From NCBI GenBank assembly GCA_016946835.1, contig JACVTC010000125.1:1-64000 (forward strand): 64,000 nt of DNA. Reading direction: 5' to 3'. Position numbers and translations under genes: made by a program. Below are positions 15,876 to 32,677 of this stretch, in pieces. Below the pieces are notes generated by a model, which was given only the letters and a program-made list of their open reading frames with translations, was not told the DNA's origin and did not search any database. How positions within the stretch are numbered: position 1 is the stretch's first letter; every line of letters starts with the position of its first letter. This stretch comes from Neocallimastix lanati (nom. inval.) (taxonomy: Eukaryota > Neocallimastigomycota > Neocallimastigomycetes > Neocallimastigales > Neocallimastigaceae).

Positions 15876-16302
15876 GTTATTGATTTTCTTTGTTTTATAT
15901 TTAAACAGATTATTTCAAAAAAAAAATTTTTTTTAATACAAAAAACATAATAAATATATTTATATTTATATATATAATTGAAATAAAAATGTAAATTAAA
16001 ATAGTCTTAAATGTTTAAAAAAAAAAATAACATAAATAATAATAATAATATATTGAAATAAACCAACAAACAGTGACATTAAAAACATTTATTTAAATCA
16101 TTTAAATTTTTAAATAAATAAATAATTGGATAATTAAATAAATACTATACTATTAAATAATATTAGGTTTTTATTATATTTAAAACTAATAAAAATATTA
16201 ATAATAATATTTTTTTTTTAAATATATTTTTAAAGCAGAAAAATAAAAAGAATAATAATTGCACAAGTATTAACAATAATTATATTATATATATATATAT
16301 AT
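15395..16302. other. Intergenic stretch between convergent genes
   Basis: Contains the 3' UTRs of the RBM42-like gene (+) and the Brl1-like gene (-). Long A run near 15652-15690 and T run near 15838-15874. No gene seen. Confidence 0.7.
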
Positions 16303-18809
<2,507 letters not shown>

Positions 18810-20757
18810 TTTTATTTTGTTTTTAGTATTTTTCTCACTAAATATAATTAATATAACGAAGAATTAAAAAAAAAATAAAATAAAAATAAGATATTGATAA
18901 ATATTGACTATTGTTTGATGTTGGTTACTCTTATACAATTATTAATTAATTAATTAATTATTAATAAATGAATGACATATTAAAACTTCTACTGTATTTT
19001 TTTATGAAATAATATTATAGTGATAATTATGAATTAGGTATTGATATTAATTATATTTATTAGTTAATTGTTAATTGATAAATAGTTTGAAATATAATGA
19101 TAAAAACTGAAGAAAATTAATTTTCAAAATTGAAAAAATTAATTGATGAATCAATTAAATAAATGATTATTCTGTTAATAAATGAATATATAATCTAATG
19201 TGATAATAATATATGGCTATTAAATATATATTTATGTCTTTATTTGTTCATTTGTTTAAAAAATAGAAATAGATATATTTATAAAGTAGATTTAGAATTC
19301 AAATTGAATTACAATCACACATTTATTAAAAATATATATGAACTTAAATTTTATAGTATTATAGAAAAAGAGAAAAAAGAAAACTTTTTTAAGCTAGTAT
19401 TAAAGATTAATATATTGAATTATTTTTTTAAAAAAAAAATTTTTTTCTCTTTTTAAATATTCTGTTTAAAGTTGTAAGCACGTGACTTTTGACTTTTCTT
19501 TAAAGAAATATATATATAGAAAATATATATAGAAATACTAATTATTATAATATAATATAATTATGAAAATAAATTTAAAGATAGGTAGATATAAAATATT
19601 TAAAAAAAATATATATATATATATATATATATATAACAACTTTTTATATAAATAAAGGTAAGAAAAAAAAAAGTTTAACAATTGAAATAAATCTAAATTA
19701 CATATTTTATCTGTAATTTTTTTCTTTAGTCTGGATTTATTTTAATTTAAGAATAAATATATTTTTATACATTCAAAAAATCAATTATTATTTTATCCTC
19801 AAGAAACACCATAGTTTTTAATTTTTAATATTTTTTATAAATAAAATATATATATATAAATTGAAATTAATAAATATAAAAAATTTATATTTATATTTAA
19901 AATGAAATTAATAAACAAAAATTATAAAAAAAAAAAAAAGGGTATGTTTAAACTTTTATAAAATTATTTTAAATTAAATTTTTAGCCAATCATTTTAATT
20001 GAAAATAACCTTTGCAAGGAAGAGGTATAAATAGAAAGAAAGCTATATAAATAATTCTTTGTTTTCAGAATTTTAAATTCTTTGTCAAAAAAAAGATAGT
20101 TTTATAAAAAAAAAAGTAAATGAAGTTATATATGTTTATAAATTTGTTTTTGGTGTATATAGAAGATGGATGACTTTAAATAATACAATTTAAACAATTC
20201 AATATTAAAAAATAAAAATAAATTGAATAACAGAAAGAAAGATTATTATAAATAATCTGAATAGAATGATTTGATTATGATCTAATTATTTATAATTGAT
20301 AAATAAATGATAAAATTAAAATAATATATTAAACATGATAAACTAATAATATAAGAATAAATTATTATAGCAATTCAAAAAAATATATATATAACTAAAT
20401 TACAATATAAAATAAATAATATATATTTATTTATATTATAATGTGAATATTATTTTGATCTTTTAAATATTCATATTACTTACTGATATCTTTTATTTAT
20501 TATATATAATTTATAATTTATATAAATTATAAAAAAAAAATAATTTTATATATTTTAAAACCTTCTATTTATGAAAAATTAAAAGAAGAAAAAAAAACAT
20601 TTTATATCTTTGAACTTTGACCAAAACATATTTATTATAATACAAAAAAAAAAAATCATATCTTATTTAAATTTCATTATATTATCCAGCATTCATAAAT
20701 TTTATCCACTTCATTATATTTTTATATTTACATTTAAAAAAGAAAAAATAATTCAAA
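18810..20757. other. Intergenic stretch between divergent genes
   Basis: Separates the Brl1-like gene (leftward) and the TFIIA gamma gene (rightward). Slightly less monotonous than other spacers: short mixed-sequence pieces near 19470-19500 (GTAAGCACGTGACTTTTGAC, containing the E-box palindrome CACGTG) and 19985-20070. No exon could be supported. Confidence 0.6.
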
Positions 20758-20896
20758 ATGACTAATTATGAACTCTATCGTCGTAGTTCCGTTGGAATAG
20801 CACTTACTGATACTTTAGATGAAATGATTAATAGTAGTTTAATTGATCCGCAATTAGCAATGAAAATTTTGCAACAAGTAAATATTTAATATTATG

Positions 20897-20927
<31 letters not shown>

Positions 20928-21343
20928 AAATAATTATATTTTAATAAAAAAAAAAAAAAAGAAAAAAAGAAAAAAAAAAGTAGAAATAAATAAAATAAAT
21001 ATTGAATAATATTATATTTAAATAAAAAATAAATAAAAAAAAATAGTTTGATCTAAGTATGGCGGAAGCTCTTCAAAAAAATGTCAGAAGTAAAGCCGGT
21101 TTTAAGGTATATATATATTTAAATAAAAAGTAAAAATATTTTTAGTATAAAATTAATATTAAATTATTTTTTTTAATAAAATAATTATAGGGTCATCTAG
21201 ATACATATAGATTCTGTGATGATGTTTGGACTTTCTTAGTTATAAATCCAAACTTCAGATTTGAAAATGAATCAATACAAGCAAATAAGATTAAAGTTGT
21301 AGCTTGTGCAGGAAAACGAGCTAGTGATGCTGAAAAGGAATAG
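20758..21343 (+). CDS. TOA2: TFIIA gamma (small) subunit
   Basis: Three exons, 20758-20877, 21047-21106 and 21191-21343, joined by two phase-0 GT-AG introns (169 and 84 nt), give 110 residues, the normal length. The N-terminal four-helix part reads [20 protein letters not shown] and [21 protein letters not shown]. The C-terminal beta-barrel part reads [19 protein letters not shown] and ends with [18 protein letters not shown]. All three blocks are characteristic of yeast Toa2/human GTF2A2. The protein pairs with the large TFIIA subunit to stabilise TBP on the TATA element. The stop is TAG. Both introns are almost pure A/T. Confidence 0.96.
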
Positions 21344-21638
21344 AGAAAAAAATTATATATATAAAAAATGAAAAAAAAAATATCAGATAAAAAATATATA
21401 TATTTCATATATATATAAAAAAAAATTTTTTTTTATAGTTTTTTCCATTTTAAATTAATATATAATTTTTATATAATTTTATTTTATTTTATTTTGTATA
21501 ATAATATGAAAGTAAATTATCATTAAAAAGAAATATTATTTTTTCTATTTAAAAATATATATATTTATATATAAATATATTTAAATAAACATATATCAGT
21601 TTATTTAATATTAATAATAATTATAAAATAAATAATAA

Positions 21639-21685
<47 letters not shown>

Positions 21686-22046
21686 TTGAAAAATAAATAA
21701 ATAAATAAAAAATAAAACATTTTATATATAGCATAAAAATAAATGAATATAGTTAAATTTTTTTTATTATTATTATTTATTGATTTATATGAATAAATAA
21801 AATAAAAAAGAGAGAAAGCAAGAGAAAAAGAAAATAAAGAGGAAGAAGAAAGAAAAAAAAAAAAAAAAAAAAGTCGTTTTGAATAGTGTTTAAATTTATA
21901 AAAATACATATAAAGAGAAGAAAGAATAAAAAAAAAAATTAACTATTGTTGTTGTTGTAAATATGTATATATAATATATAATAAATAAATAAAATTGTTA
22001 TTATTTATTATTTTATTATTTTATTATTATTATTATTAACAAAAAA

Positions 22047-22083
<37 letters not shown>

Positions 22084-23057
22084 GGGTATAATAATAATAA
22101 TGATAATAAATAAATACTATTTTATTAATTTAATTTACTATAGATGAAATGAACTTTTATATATTTTTCTGAGTCTAAAAAATAAAAAAAAAAAAATAAA
22201 AAATAAAAAATAAATAAATGTATATATTAATTAATTATATAGAAATAAATAAATAGATATAAAAAATTGTTTGAATACGTGAAATATATTGAAAAATTAA
22301 GCCTTCAAATAGATTGAAACCTATTGTTATATAAATACTATACAAGCCACATTCTATTAATATAAAATTACTTTATTAAATATATAAAAGTTAAAATTCA
22401 TAAAGCAGATTAAGAGTCGACAGAGTAAAGGTAAAGATGATATATAATTATTAATATATTAATAAGCATTTTCATAAAATTCATTTTTACTTTCTATTAA
22501 TATATATATATATATAAAAAAGTTATGTATTATTATGTTTATAATGTTTAATAATAATAAAAAAAAAGATTTTTTTTAAATGGTATATTTATTATAACTA
22601 TTGTTTTTTTTTTTTTTTTTTTTTTAAAATATATATGTTTATATATATTTTTATTTGTTTGTTTAATTTTTTTTTTTTTAATTTTTTATTTTTTGCTTTC
22701 TGTTGTCTGTTTTCTATTTTGTTTTTTGTCTTTTACTTCTGATTTATATATAGATATTATTTTTTACTTTTCTACTTTAATTTTTTTTTTATTATTATTA
22801 TTTTTATTATTTTTTTTTATTATTATTTTTATTATTTTTATTTTTATTATTTTTATTTTTATTATTTTTATTTTTATTGCCTTATTAATATATATTAATA
22901 AATTATTTTAATTATTCAATTTATTATTATTTAAAATTTTATTTATTTTTTTATTTTTATTATTATCTTATTTTATAACTATAATACAATTTTTTTTTTT
23001 TTTTTTACATTATTTTATAATTTTTTATATTATAGTTATAATTATTTATTATAATTC

Positions 23058-23092
<35 letters not shown>

Positions 23093-23649
23093 TTCTTATT
23101 AAAATTGTTTTTTTTTTATTTTTATTTTTATTTTTTTATTTTTATTTTTATATTTTTATTTTTATATTTATTTTTATTTTGAAGATTTTATTTTTAATTC
23201 ATTTTTTATTTATTTGATTCTTTTTATTTTCTTTATTTTATTTTGTATTTTTTTTTTTTTTTTTTTTTTTGGTTTTGAATTCGTCTTCATTCTAACAAAA
23301 TCGTGATTTTATAGTATATTTTCTTTTTAATATTATTTTCTTTTCCTTATTTACAATTTAATTTTTTTTTTATTATTTATTTATTTATTTATTTATAAGA
23401 AATAAGAAATAAAATTAGAAAACAAAAATTTTACTATTTAAAATGAAAAAAATCAAAAGTCAAAAGTAGAAAAAAAAAGAAAAAAGGCTATTTTTATTTT
23501 TATTTCTTTTTTTTTTTTTTTTTTTTTTTTGATTCTTAATTTCATAATTATAATTTTTCTTTTTTCTTTTTTTTCTTTTTTTTTTTTTTTTATCTTTTTT
23601 ATATATATTTATATGTATATATTTAATGTTAATAAAATGAATAAAAAAA

Positions 23650-23681
<32 letters not shown>

Positions 23682-24907
23682 AAAATAGGAATAAAATAAA
23701 AACTATTAAAATATTGGAAAAATAAAAATAAAAATAAAAAAAAATAAAAAGATGAAAAATTTAATAAATAAAAAGAAGTAGGGAAATTTTTGTTCCTTTT
23801 TTTTTTCCAATATTTCTTAAATACATTTTTATTTTTATTAGGAAAAAATATAATTAAATAGTTTTGTTTATGATATTAATGTTTTTGTCTTTTATAATTT
23901 AAATAAAAAAAAACTATATAACAAATAAATGATTTATTGCTAATATATTTATTGCACTCCATATTTTCTTTTCTTTTCTTTTTTTTTTTTTTTATTTTTT
24001 GTTAAAATATAAAAATATAATAATAATAGTAAAACTGTTGTAATCAATTTTTAATATTAATAAAAATGAATAATTTATTATTATTATTATTATTTATAAT
24101 TCAAAAGATTTATAAAATTGAAATAAAAAAAAAAAAATAAAAAAAAAAAAAAAAGAAAATAAATTGATAAAATATTAATTTTTCTTATTAACCGAAAATA
24201 TACTTCAAAAAATGATTCAATTGTTGAGTTTTATAAATATGTATATTATATCATTATGTATTGGCATTAATAATGTAATAAAATTTTATTATTATGTTAA
24301 ATTTTATGATATTAATAAAGAACAATATTATGAAAATTTTAGGGAAATGTCAGTGAATATTATTTAATTTTTAATCTTTCTTTTTTTTTTTTTTTTTTTT
24401 TTTTAATATAAAGTATTCATAATTTATTATTTAAATTATATCAATATGTTAAATTTGTAATTGCAAAATGAGCATTTTAATTATAATTTTTTAAAATTCC
24501 CTTTTTTTTTTATTTTTTTTTTTTAATTTTTTTGTTTTTTTTTTTTTGTTTTTTGTTTTTTTTTTTGTTTTTTGTTTTGCTTTTTTTCCTTTAATAATTA
24601 ATAATAATTATTTATAAAATGAATTATAATTATAATTAGGATTATTCATTTATTAATTATTTTTTTTGTCTTCTTTACTTTTAAATTCATTGACTTGAAT
24701 TTGCCCAATTCTTATTTTTATTGCTATTAAAATAATTTTGATATGAATAATATGATTTTCTTGATTAAAATTTAATAGGATTTCTTTTTTTCTTTTCTTT
24801 TTTCTTTCTTTTTTTTTTAATTTATAACAAAAAAAAAAAAAAAAAAAAAAAAAAAATAAGAATAATAAAAATATAAAAATAAGAATAAATGTTATAATTA
24901 ATTAAAA
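21344..24907. other. Intergenic A/T stretch between convergent genes
   Basis: 3.5 kb of homopolymers, (TTTA)n and (ATT)n, strongly T-rich on the plus strand from about 22590 to 24000. The 50-residue frame beginning near 24211 has no family signature and I do not call it. No RNA-gene-like GC island seen. Confidence 0.6.
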
Positions 24908-25351
24908 TTAAATATCATCGTCAGTTTCATTCAATTCTACCATTTCTATTATAATTAAAATATGATAAATAAAAAATTAATTAGTAATGGTACATTTATT
25001 TAAATATATATATATATATATAAATTAATATTATAATTACCATGGAACTGAACACTATAATTATTAGTATTATCTATATAATTATTTTTATTTAATTGTA
25101 TTAATAATCTATTATTTGAAATTATTTAAAATATTTACAATTATTTATATTTTAATAAATTCAAAACTTACCTGATTGATGAGCTAATTCCATCAATTCC
25201 ATCAATCTCATGCATTCATCATTTAAATGTTTATCTTTTTCTTCAATTTCATGGCAACATTGATTTCTTTCCTCTAATTGATCTTTATCTAACGAATATT
25301 TTGCTATTAATTCGCTTAACTCATTTAATAAAACTGAAGAATGATAGCTAA

Positions 25352-25389
<38 letters not shown>

Positions 25390-25485
25390 ATGGCATTAAA
25401 TATATATATATATTATCAACAAAATCAGCAATAATTATATAAATGAAATAATTTTATAATCATCTTACTATTTAAAATATATTTT

Positions 25486-25524
<39 letters not shown>

Positions 25525-26783
25525 AACTCAAAGATATTTACTCATGAATACGTGTTCTACATAATGGACATACTCTAGTTTGAAGCATTCTTAAGCAATG
25601 ATTGCAGAATGAATGACCACATGGTTCTACGATCTTTGGATCTAATAAAATATCAAGACAAATACCACATTTAAGCATTTCTATTGTATTATTTAATACA
25701 TCCATACTTTCCGTTATGGTATGAGTATTTTCATTTTCTAAATATTTCTCTATATCACTATTTTTAGCTTTTTTATCATTTGTTTTATTTTCTTTGTCTC
25801 TTGAATTATTATCATCATCAACCTTCTATTTTTTTATTAAATAAAATAAATTGAAATAAATTATTATATGTAATATAAATGTTACCTAATCTACAAAAAA
25901 TAAATCCATCTTATTAATATATATCTCTTATTACCTTTTCTTTTTTATTTTCATTATTTTTCTTTAAATTTGAAGTGTCATTATTACATGTTTCTTTTCT
26001 AAAATTAGTATTAGAAACATTAATGGTATTATTATTAACAGGAGTATCAGTATCAGACGATGAAATATTTTGTACAATTCTTAAATTTGATGGAGTTTGT
26101 TGATGTTGTTGTTGAATAATTGAAATATTATTACTACTTGGTATTGGAGTCAATGACTCTGTAGTTAATTGTTCAGCAGGGTTATAATGCTCTGTTATTT
26201 CTCTGTTTGGTTCTTCAGTTTGAGCTTCTGGTGTTAAATTAGTATCTAATGCTAATTTATTAATAATATCCTCAACATATATATTAAAATCATCCTCATT
26301 AGATTTTGTCTCATTATCATTGTTATTCTGACTAGATGAAGGTTGATTATTTCTTGTTCCATTATCATCATAAGTATCTATTAATAGCAATATTATTATC
26401 ATTAGTATTTTATTATTACTTATATTATTTATTGTTTATTATTTATTATTTATTATATTTATTATTATTATATTTTTTATTATTTATTATAAACAATTTT
26501 TTTAAAAAAAAAATATATATATATATATACCAATAGAAGAAACGGTAGATTTTGAAGTGACAAAAATGGTAGCAGTAGGTGTATGCGGTGGAGTGTCTAT
26601 AATATTATTCTTATTTTGACTTTCAGAGGAAGAACTTTCATTCTTTTCTTCAAGCTCCGAAGCCATACGAACTTTTGGAATATATGATACTTTATCTTCA
26701 GGTTCTAAAATTTTGTCACAATAATAATATTTATTTTATAAATTTTATCAAATTTTATTAAATATTATTTATAATTTATGTAC

Positions 26784-26816
<33 letters not shown>

Positions 26817-27475
26817 TTCATTCATTCATTCATTTATTTATTTATTTATCAATCAATTAATTTTTTTTAAATCTCTCATTATATATATTTACCTTTCATT
26901 TTCTTATCCTTTAAATTGTTATTTAATGAATTAGAACCACTTGGTGATGAAATTTCATTATCTTTTTCATTACAACTTTTTGTAGAATTTGTTTCCGTTA
27001 TACTTGCAATATCATGACATGCAGATGATGTAGTTGCAGATGCGGCTGGTGTTGGTATTGGGCATTTAGAGGATGAGGCTTCTATAGATGGCTGCTTCTT
27101 TTTCTTATCAATTATTTCTACACTGGAGTTTGATATATTTTTTCTTTTATTTGAATATAAATTAGACTCTAATGAACCTGTTGAAGATATTGGAACAGTA
27201 TTTCCTATTAATAATATTATATTAATATCATAATTTTAAATTTTAAATATCATAAAAAATTATTTATGGAAAATTAGTTTTTTTTTTTTAAAAAAAAAAA
27301 ATAATAATAAAATTCACAATTATAATATTTATTTACCTCTAACAATTTCGGGTATTGATTCCATATTATGATTACTTGGTGTGCTTGAAGTAGAATTAGA
27401 TCTTAAAGTTTCATTTGAAATTCTCTTCTTTTTTTTAAAAAAAGAAAGTTTTGATAGAAATTTACCTTTTGACAT
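24908..27475 (-). CDS. RING-finger (C3HC4) protein, probable E3 ubiquitin ligase
   Basis: Seven exons on the minus strand: 27475-27337, 27204-26893, 26704-26531, 26377-25935, 25825-25542, 25347-25172 and 24945-24908, giving 521 residues. Introns are GT-AG and phases stay consistent (1,1,1,0,2,1). Residues 1-400 are Ser/Asn/Thr-rich and probably disordered. A canonical RING follows at 409-445: CGIC (409, 412), CGHSFC (Cys425, His427, Cys430), Cys433, and CPLC (442, 445). A helical Glu/Leu segment follows (about 452-508), ending EMVELNETDDDI. RING domains recruit E2 enzymes, so ubiquitin ligase activity is the likely role, but no other domain identifies the target. A 14-nt stretch at 25041-25054 looks like a micro-exon, but using it breaks the frame. 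The start is the only ATG upstream in frame of a basic MSKGKFLSKLSFFKKKR N-terminus. Confidence 0.85.
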
Positions 27476-27871
27476 TATTTCTAATATTATTAATAATATT
27501 AACTTTTTAATTTATATATTTTTAATTTATATATTTTTAATTTATATATTTTTAATTTTTTATTATTATTTTTTTTAATTGTTTTATTTAATAATGAATA
27601 ACTATAGTAAAAATAGAAAATGCAATATATTATATTATGAATTTGCTTACCTTTTTATTATTTTAAATAATCTTTTTTTTAAATTATGTTCAAAATTATA
27701 TAATACCTTGTTTAGTATTTAAAAAAAAAAATGTATTATAAATAGCTATTTTATATTTATATATATAAATATAATTACAAAACTTTTAAACTATTTTTGT
27801 TTCAATATTATTAAATAAAGAAACAAAAATTAAATTTTTATGTATATATATATTGATTTAATGAAAACAGG

Positions 27872-27909
<38 letters not shown>

Positions 27910-30900
27910 AGCAAAAAAAGATATTTAATGTTGTATATGTGAATTTTATATTTAAACAAGATAAAAAAAATATTTTATAAATATTTTTGTTTGCTTTTTT
28001 GTTATATTAATTTATATAGCTTTTATTTACAAATAATTTAATAGAAATGTAAATATCTTTTTTTCTTTTCTTTTTTTTTTAACTTTTATTTTGTTCTTTG
28101 TAATATTTAAATAAAAAAATAATAATTTAGAAAAAAGTTTCTTTTTAATTTTTCTTCCTTTTTTAAATTATTATTTTAATTTTTTTTTTTTTTTTTGTAC
28201 TTTTATAGTATTTTATTTATTGAAAGCAAATTAAAATTATAATTATTTTATTATATTTTTTATTAATTCTTTCTTTTTTATATATAAATAAAAATTTAAG
28301 TTGATAGTATATGAATTAATACAATAAAATAATAAATTATGAAATAAATAAATTATAATTCTTGATATTGTAAAGAAATTTATTTAAAGAAAAAAAATAA
28401 TCAATTCATATAATATTTTTATTATCAAATAGCTTATATAATATTTATATTATTTGATGATTTCAATTGTTCTAGTATGAATTGTATTTTTCTTAAAATA
28501 AAAAAAAAATTATAGTATATTTTCTATAATGATTAAAAAAATTAGTAGAAATAGAAATATATATATAGTAAGTATTAGCTTTTTATATTATTGTTATTAA
28601 ATAATATATATATTTTTTATTATTTATTTTATTAAATACAAAATATTATTTATTTATAGTTATTTTAATAACATTTTTTGAAGAAAAAAAAAATCGATAT
28701 TTAACATATATAATTTCTTATTCCATATATTACTACTATTTTTTCTCTTATTAAACTTTAATAATTAAAGGATTAATACTACTTACTTTACAAAAATATA
28801 CAAATTTTTTTATTCTTTTATTATTAATTTCTTAACAATTTATTTTTTCTTTATTATTAATTTTTTTTATAAAAAAAAAAAAAAAACAGTTTTTAAATTT
28901 ATACTATATTTAATAAAAACAAAAATAAAAGAAAAACAGAAAATTATGAGAAAAAAAATTTTATATAATATATAGACTTAATTAATTATATTCCCACATA
29001 ATTAAATAATATTTAATAATTAATAAAAAGTATTTGATTAACTCTAATTATTATTATTTATTATTATTATTATAAATACAAATTTTTTCATTATTTATTA
29101 ATTTATTAATTTATTATTTATTTATTTATTTATTTATTATTGATCATTTATCATTTATTATAAATTATTTATTATTTATTATTTATTAATAAATACTCTT
29201 TTTATTATTCAATTATTTATTATTTAATTATTTATTATTTAATTATTTATTATTTATTATTTATTATTTATTATTTATTATTTATTATTTATTATTTATT
29301 ATTTATTATTTATTATTTATTATTTATTATTTATTATTATTTATTATTTATTATTTATTATATATTATTTATTATTTATTATTTATTATTTATTATTTAT
29401 TATTATTCAATTATTTATTATTTAATGATTTATTATTTATTAATTATTAATAAATACTCTTTTTATACTTTTTTTATTATAATTTATATATTTTATTATT
29501 TATTATTTAGTATGGTAATATCTTTAATTATTATAAGTAAAAAATTTTATTCAAATATTTTTAATATTTGTTTAATATGTATTTCTTTTTAATTAAAAAA
29601 TTAATTAATTAATTAATTAATAAATTTTATTTTCATTTTTAATAAAGATTAAAGTTTACTACTTTTATATATATTTAAAATTTTAATAATATAATATTAA
29701 TAAGATTTATAGTTTAAAAAATATCTGTATATTACAATATAATATAATATATAATAAAATTTTACTAATTATTTATTATAAAGAAATGAAATTAAATAAT
29801 GAAAATATAAGTTAACATATATTATTATTACATTATTATTTTAATAAAATATAAAAAATATAATTAACAAATAATATAATAGTTTTGGATATGATAAATT
29901 TATTAAGCATCATAAAATAATAATGAATTATAAATGAATTATACTTTTTATATTAATTAAAATGGATATAAAAAGATTAATTAAAAAAAAATAATTAATT
30001 TTATTTTAATTAAAAAAATTTTAAAATTAAATAAAAAAAGTTTTGTTCTTTTTTTTTTTTTTAAACAAGGCATTATATTGGTTTCATTTTTCAATTATTT
30101 ATAATGAATATATTATATCTGAAAAATAAACAGAAAATTTTAAAGTGGTGATTCTATTAATACTTATTACTTTAATAATCAATAACTATTAATAAAGAAA
30201 TATATATCAAAATAATTTTTACTAAAAAAAAGCATTAATAACAAAAAACTGCGATTATAATCAAGTATATATATTTAATACTATTTTACTCTTCTTGTTT
30301 ATTTAATCATTTCTTCTAAAAAAATCCAAGGAATAGTACACATTTCTTTTATGTGTTATTCACTATTAAATAGTATCCATATGAATGTATATTTATAATT
30401 TTTTAAATATATATATATGTATGTATTTTAATTAAATGGAGAGACTTAATTTTAATACTATTTTATTATAGCATTATAATAATATTATACTTTAACAAGT
30501 ATATTAGAAGTAAACTAAAGTTGCTCAATAATTTCGAAAACTTTATTTTGGAATATAATATCATGTATATATATAAACTTCTTTTCTTTTTAAGTCTTAT
30601 TATTATTGTTTTGATTGATTTCTGTGATTAAAATATTTAATTGATTTTAAAAAATAATAATAATAATAACAATATTAATAATAAATATATAGATATAAAT
30701 TGAAATAAATTAAAATAAAATAAAATAAAAATTATTAATAAAATTATATTTAATAAAAACTATTGTTATTACCTTATAAATATTAATTAAATATTTTATA
30801 ATAATTATTAATTAATGATTCTACAACAAAAATAAAAAAAAAAAAAAAAGTCTAATTTATTTAGTATATTAATAATTCCATTTTATTAAGATGTTGTTAT

Positions 30901-31496
30901 TAAATAATTATAATGAAAAAACCAAGATTAATTATCATAATTATTGAATTTATATTTAAATTATATTAAGTAATTGTAGAAATATAGTATTATTATATTA
31001 CTTGTATCATTGTATCTATGAATCATTTTATTATTATTATTTATTTATTTATTATTTATTATTTATTATTTATTATTTATTTATTTATTTATTTATTATT
31101 TATTATATTCATTATTTATTAATAAATATTCTTATTATTATTTATTTATTAATAAATACTCTTTTTATTTTATTTATTATAATATAATATAAATTTTCAT
31201 AATGAATTATCTAATATATATTTAAACTGTAGATATAACAATATATATATATAAACTAAGAATATAGAGTAATAAATATGTATTTTAAATAGTTAGCATA
31301 CTAAAATATAAATATTATGAAAAATATATATATATCATTATTATTTATAATGTGTTTGAATTAATATTTTTAATTAATATGGTAGATTTATTTAATAACT
31401 TTTTATTATTTTTTTATTTATAATCAAAATATGATTTATTTAATAATTAAATGTCTAATAAAGTAATATTTAATAATTATTGATTAAAAAAATAGG
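27476..31496. other. Gene desert, microsatellite rich
   Basis: 4 kb of A/T sequence with no supported exon. Contains the TATTATT heptamer array at about 29215-29410 (plus related TTTA/TTATTTA tracts from 29040 to 29455 and near 31030-31110). Confidence 0.7.
29215..29410. repeat. TATTATT heptamer array
   Basis: About 25 copies of a 7-bp unit that is the reverse complement of the AATAATA array at 13105-13530. Flanked on both sides by degenerate TTTATTA and TTATTTAATTA relatives. Confidence 0.8.
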
Positions 31497-31625
31497 GAAT
31501 ACAACTCCAGAAATTTGTAACGACGTGTGGAGGAGCGATGCTGTACTAGTATGCCAGTATATCACACTTAACAGTTATATCTGTTATGGTCATAATGAGA
31601 GATGGGTACTCATTATGTGTGTCTA
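31497..31625 (+). other. GC-richer island 1: candidate structured RNA or orphan exon
   Basis: About 125 bp of mixed sequence in a 4-kb A/T desert. It contains a perfect 9-bp inverted repeat, CATAATGAG (31591-31599) with CTCATTATG (31609-31617), and a smaller AACAG...CTGTT stem near 31570-31585. A T run of about 15 nt follows at once and could be a Pol III terminator. One plus-strand frame is open for about 44 codons, from an AG near 31496 to a TAA at 31623, and contains Trp, Cys and His codons that are rare in A/T noise. So it may instead be an exon or a transposon relic. No B box seen. Confidence 0.4.
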
Positions 31626-32637
31626 AATTTTTTTTTTTTTTTGATTAAAATAATAAAATAAACATCAATATTTCATAAAATATATATATATATATTATAA
31701 TATTTAGATTTTAATAAGTTTCTATTCATAAGACAAATTTATTATAAACTTTGTAAAAGGTAATAATGTTATAAAAAATTTCAATTTCGTTATTAATCTT
31801 TTAAATAATCATTATTATTTATATCAATATAATTATGTCAATATATATTATTTTATGTTAAATTTTCTTGTCAAAATATAATATCTCTTGGAGTAAGAAA
31901 CGAGTTTAAAACAGTGTAATTATTTCTCAAAAAATTAAACAAATATGACATTATATTCAAAATTTTTAAAGCTATAAATCTTTTTATTCATGTAGGGGAA
32001 AAAGTTTTAAATACTAAATTAAATTTATTAATTAAACCTAACCCTTTATAAATAATGAAAAATTTTTTTTCTTTTTTTTTTAATTATTTAATTGATAATA
32101 ATGGATGAATGATTTTTTGTCCAATGTTGATTAAATTTTTATGGATTGTCATAATAAAAAATAATTAATAATGGGGATTAATTATTTCTTTACTTTGAAA
32201 CTTCGAAATTAGTAACATTAAAATTTATTATAAATCCATAAAAATTTAATGTAAAAAAAAAAAAAAAAGACTTATTCTTACTTGTTAGTCTACATTTCTT
32301 GGTAATTATATTCTGGGTAAAAATTATTAAGGGAAAACATTTGTAAAATATTTATTTAATTCAATATATATTTATTCATTAAGTTGGTTATTTTAATATT
32401 TATTAAGTTAATGTATATATATATTCATTAAATTTTCAATTTATTAAGTTAATAAGAATTTATTCATTAACTAAACCGATTATTTAGATTAATATACAAT
32501 TATTTAATAATATATTTAGTTAAAACATTTTATTATATAAATTAATATTTATTTAATTATAAATTTATTTATATATATAGTTATTAATACATTTATTTTA
32601 ATTTAATTAAATTTTTAAATTAATGATTTCTAATTAT

Positions 32638-32639
<2 letters not shown>
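31626..32639. other. Intergenic A/T stretch
   Basis: No exon or RNA gene supported. Slightly mixed sequence near 31880-31920 and 32270-32330. Confidence 0.6.

Positions 32640-32677
<38 letters not shown>

Noticed and set aside
24211-24366. 50-residue plus-strand frame starting MIQLLSFINMYIIS
   Set aside because: Hydrophobic A/T-coded sequence with no family signature, no clear flanking signals and no support from context.
25041-25054. 14-nt micro-exon in the RING gene (AG|TGTTCAGTTCCATG|GT)
   Set aside because: Including it breaks the frame into the last exon; exon 6 joins exon 7 directly with the right phase and a sensible acidic C-terminus.
29040-31110. Possible CRISPR-like or telomere-like arrays
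   Set aside because: They are simple A/T microsatellites without spacers and without the G/C content of telomeric repeats.
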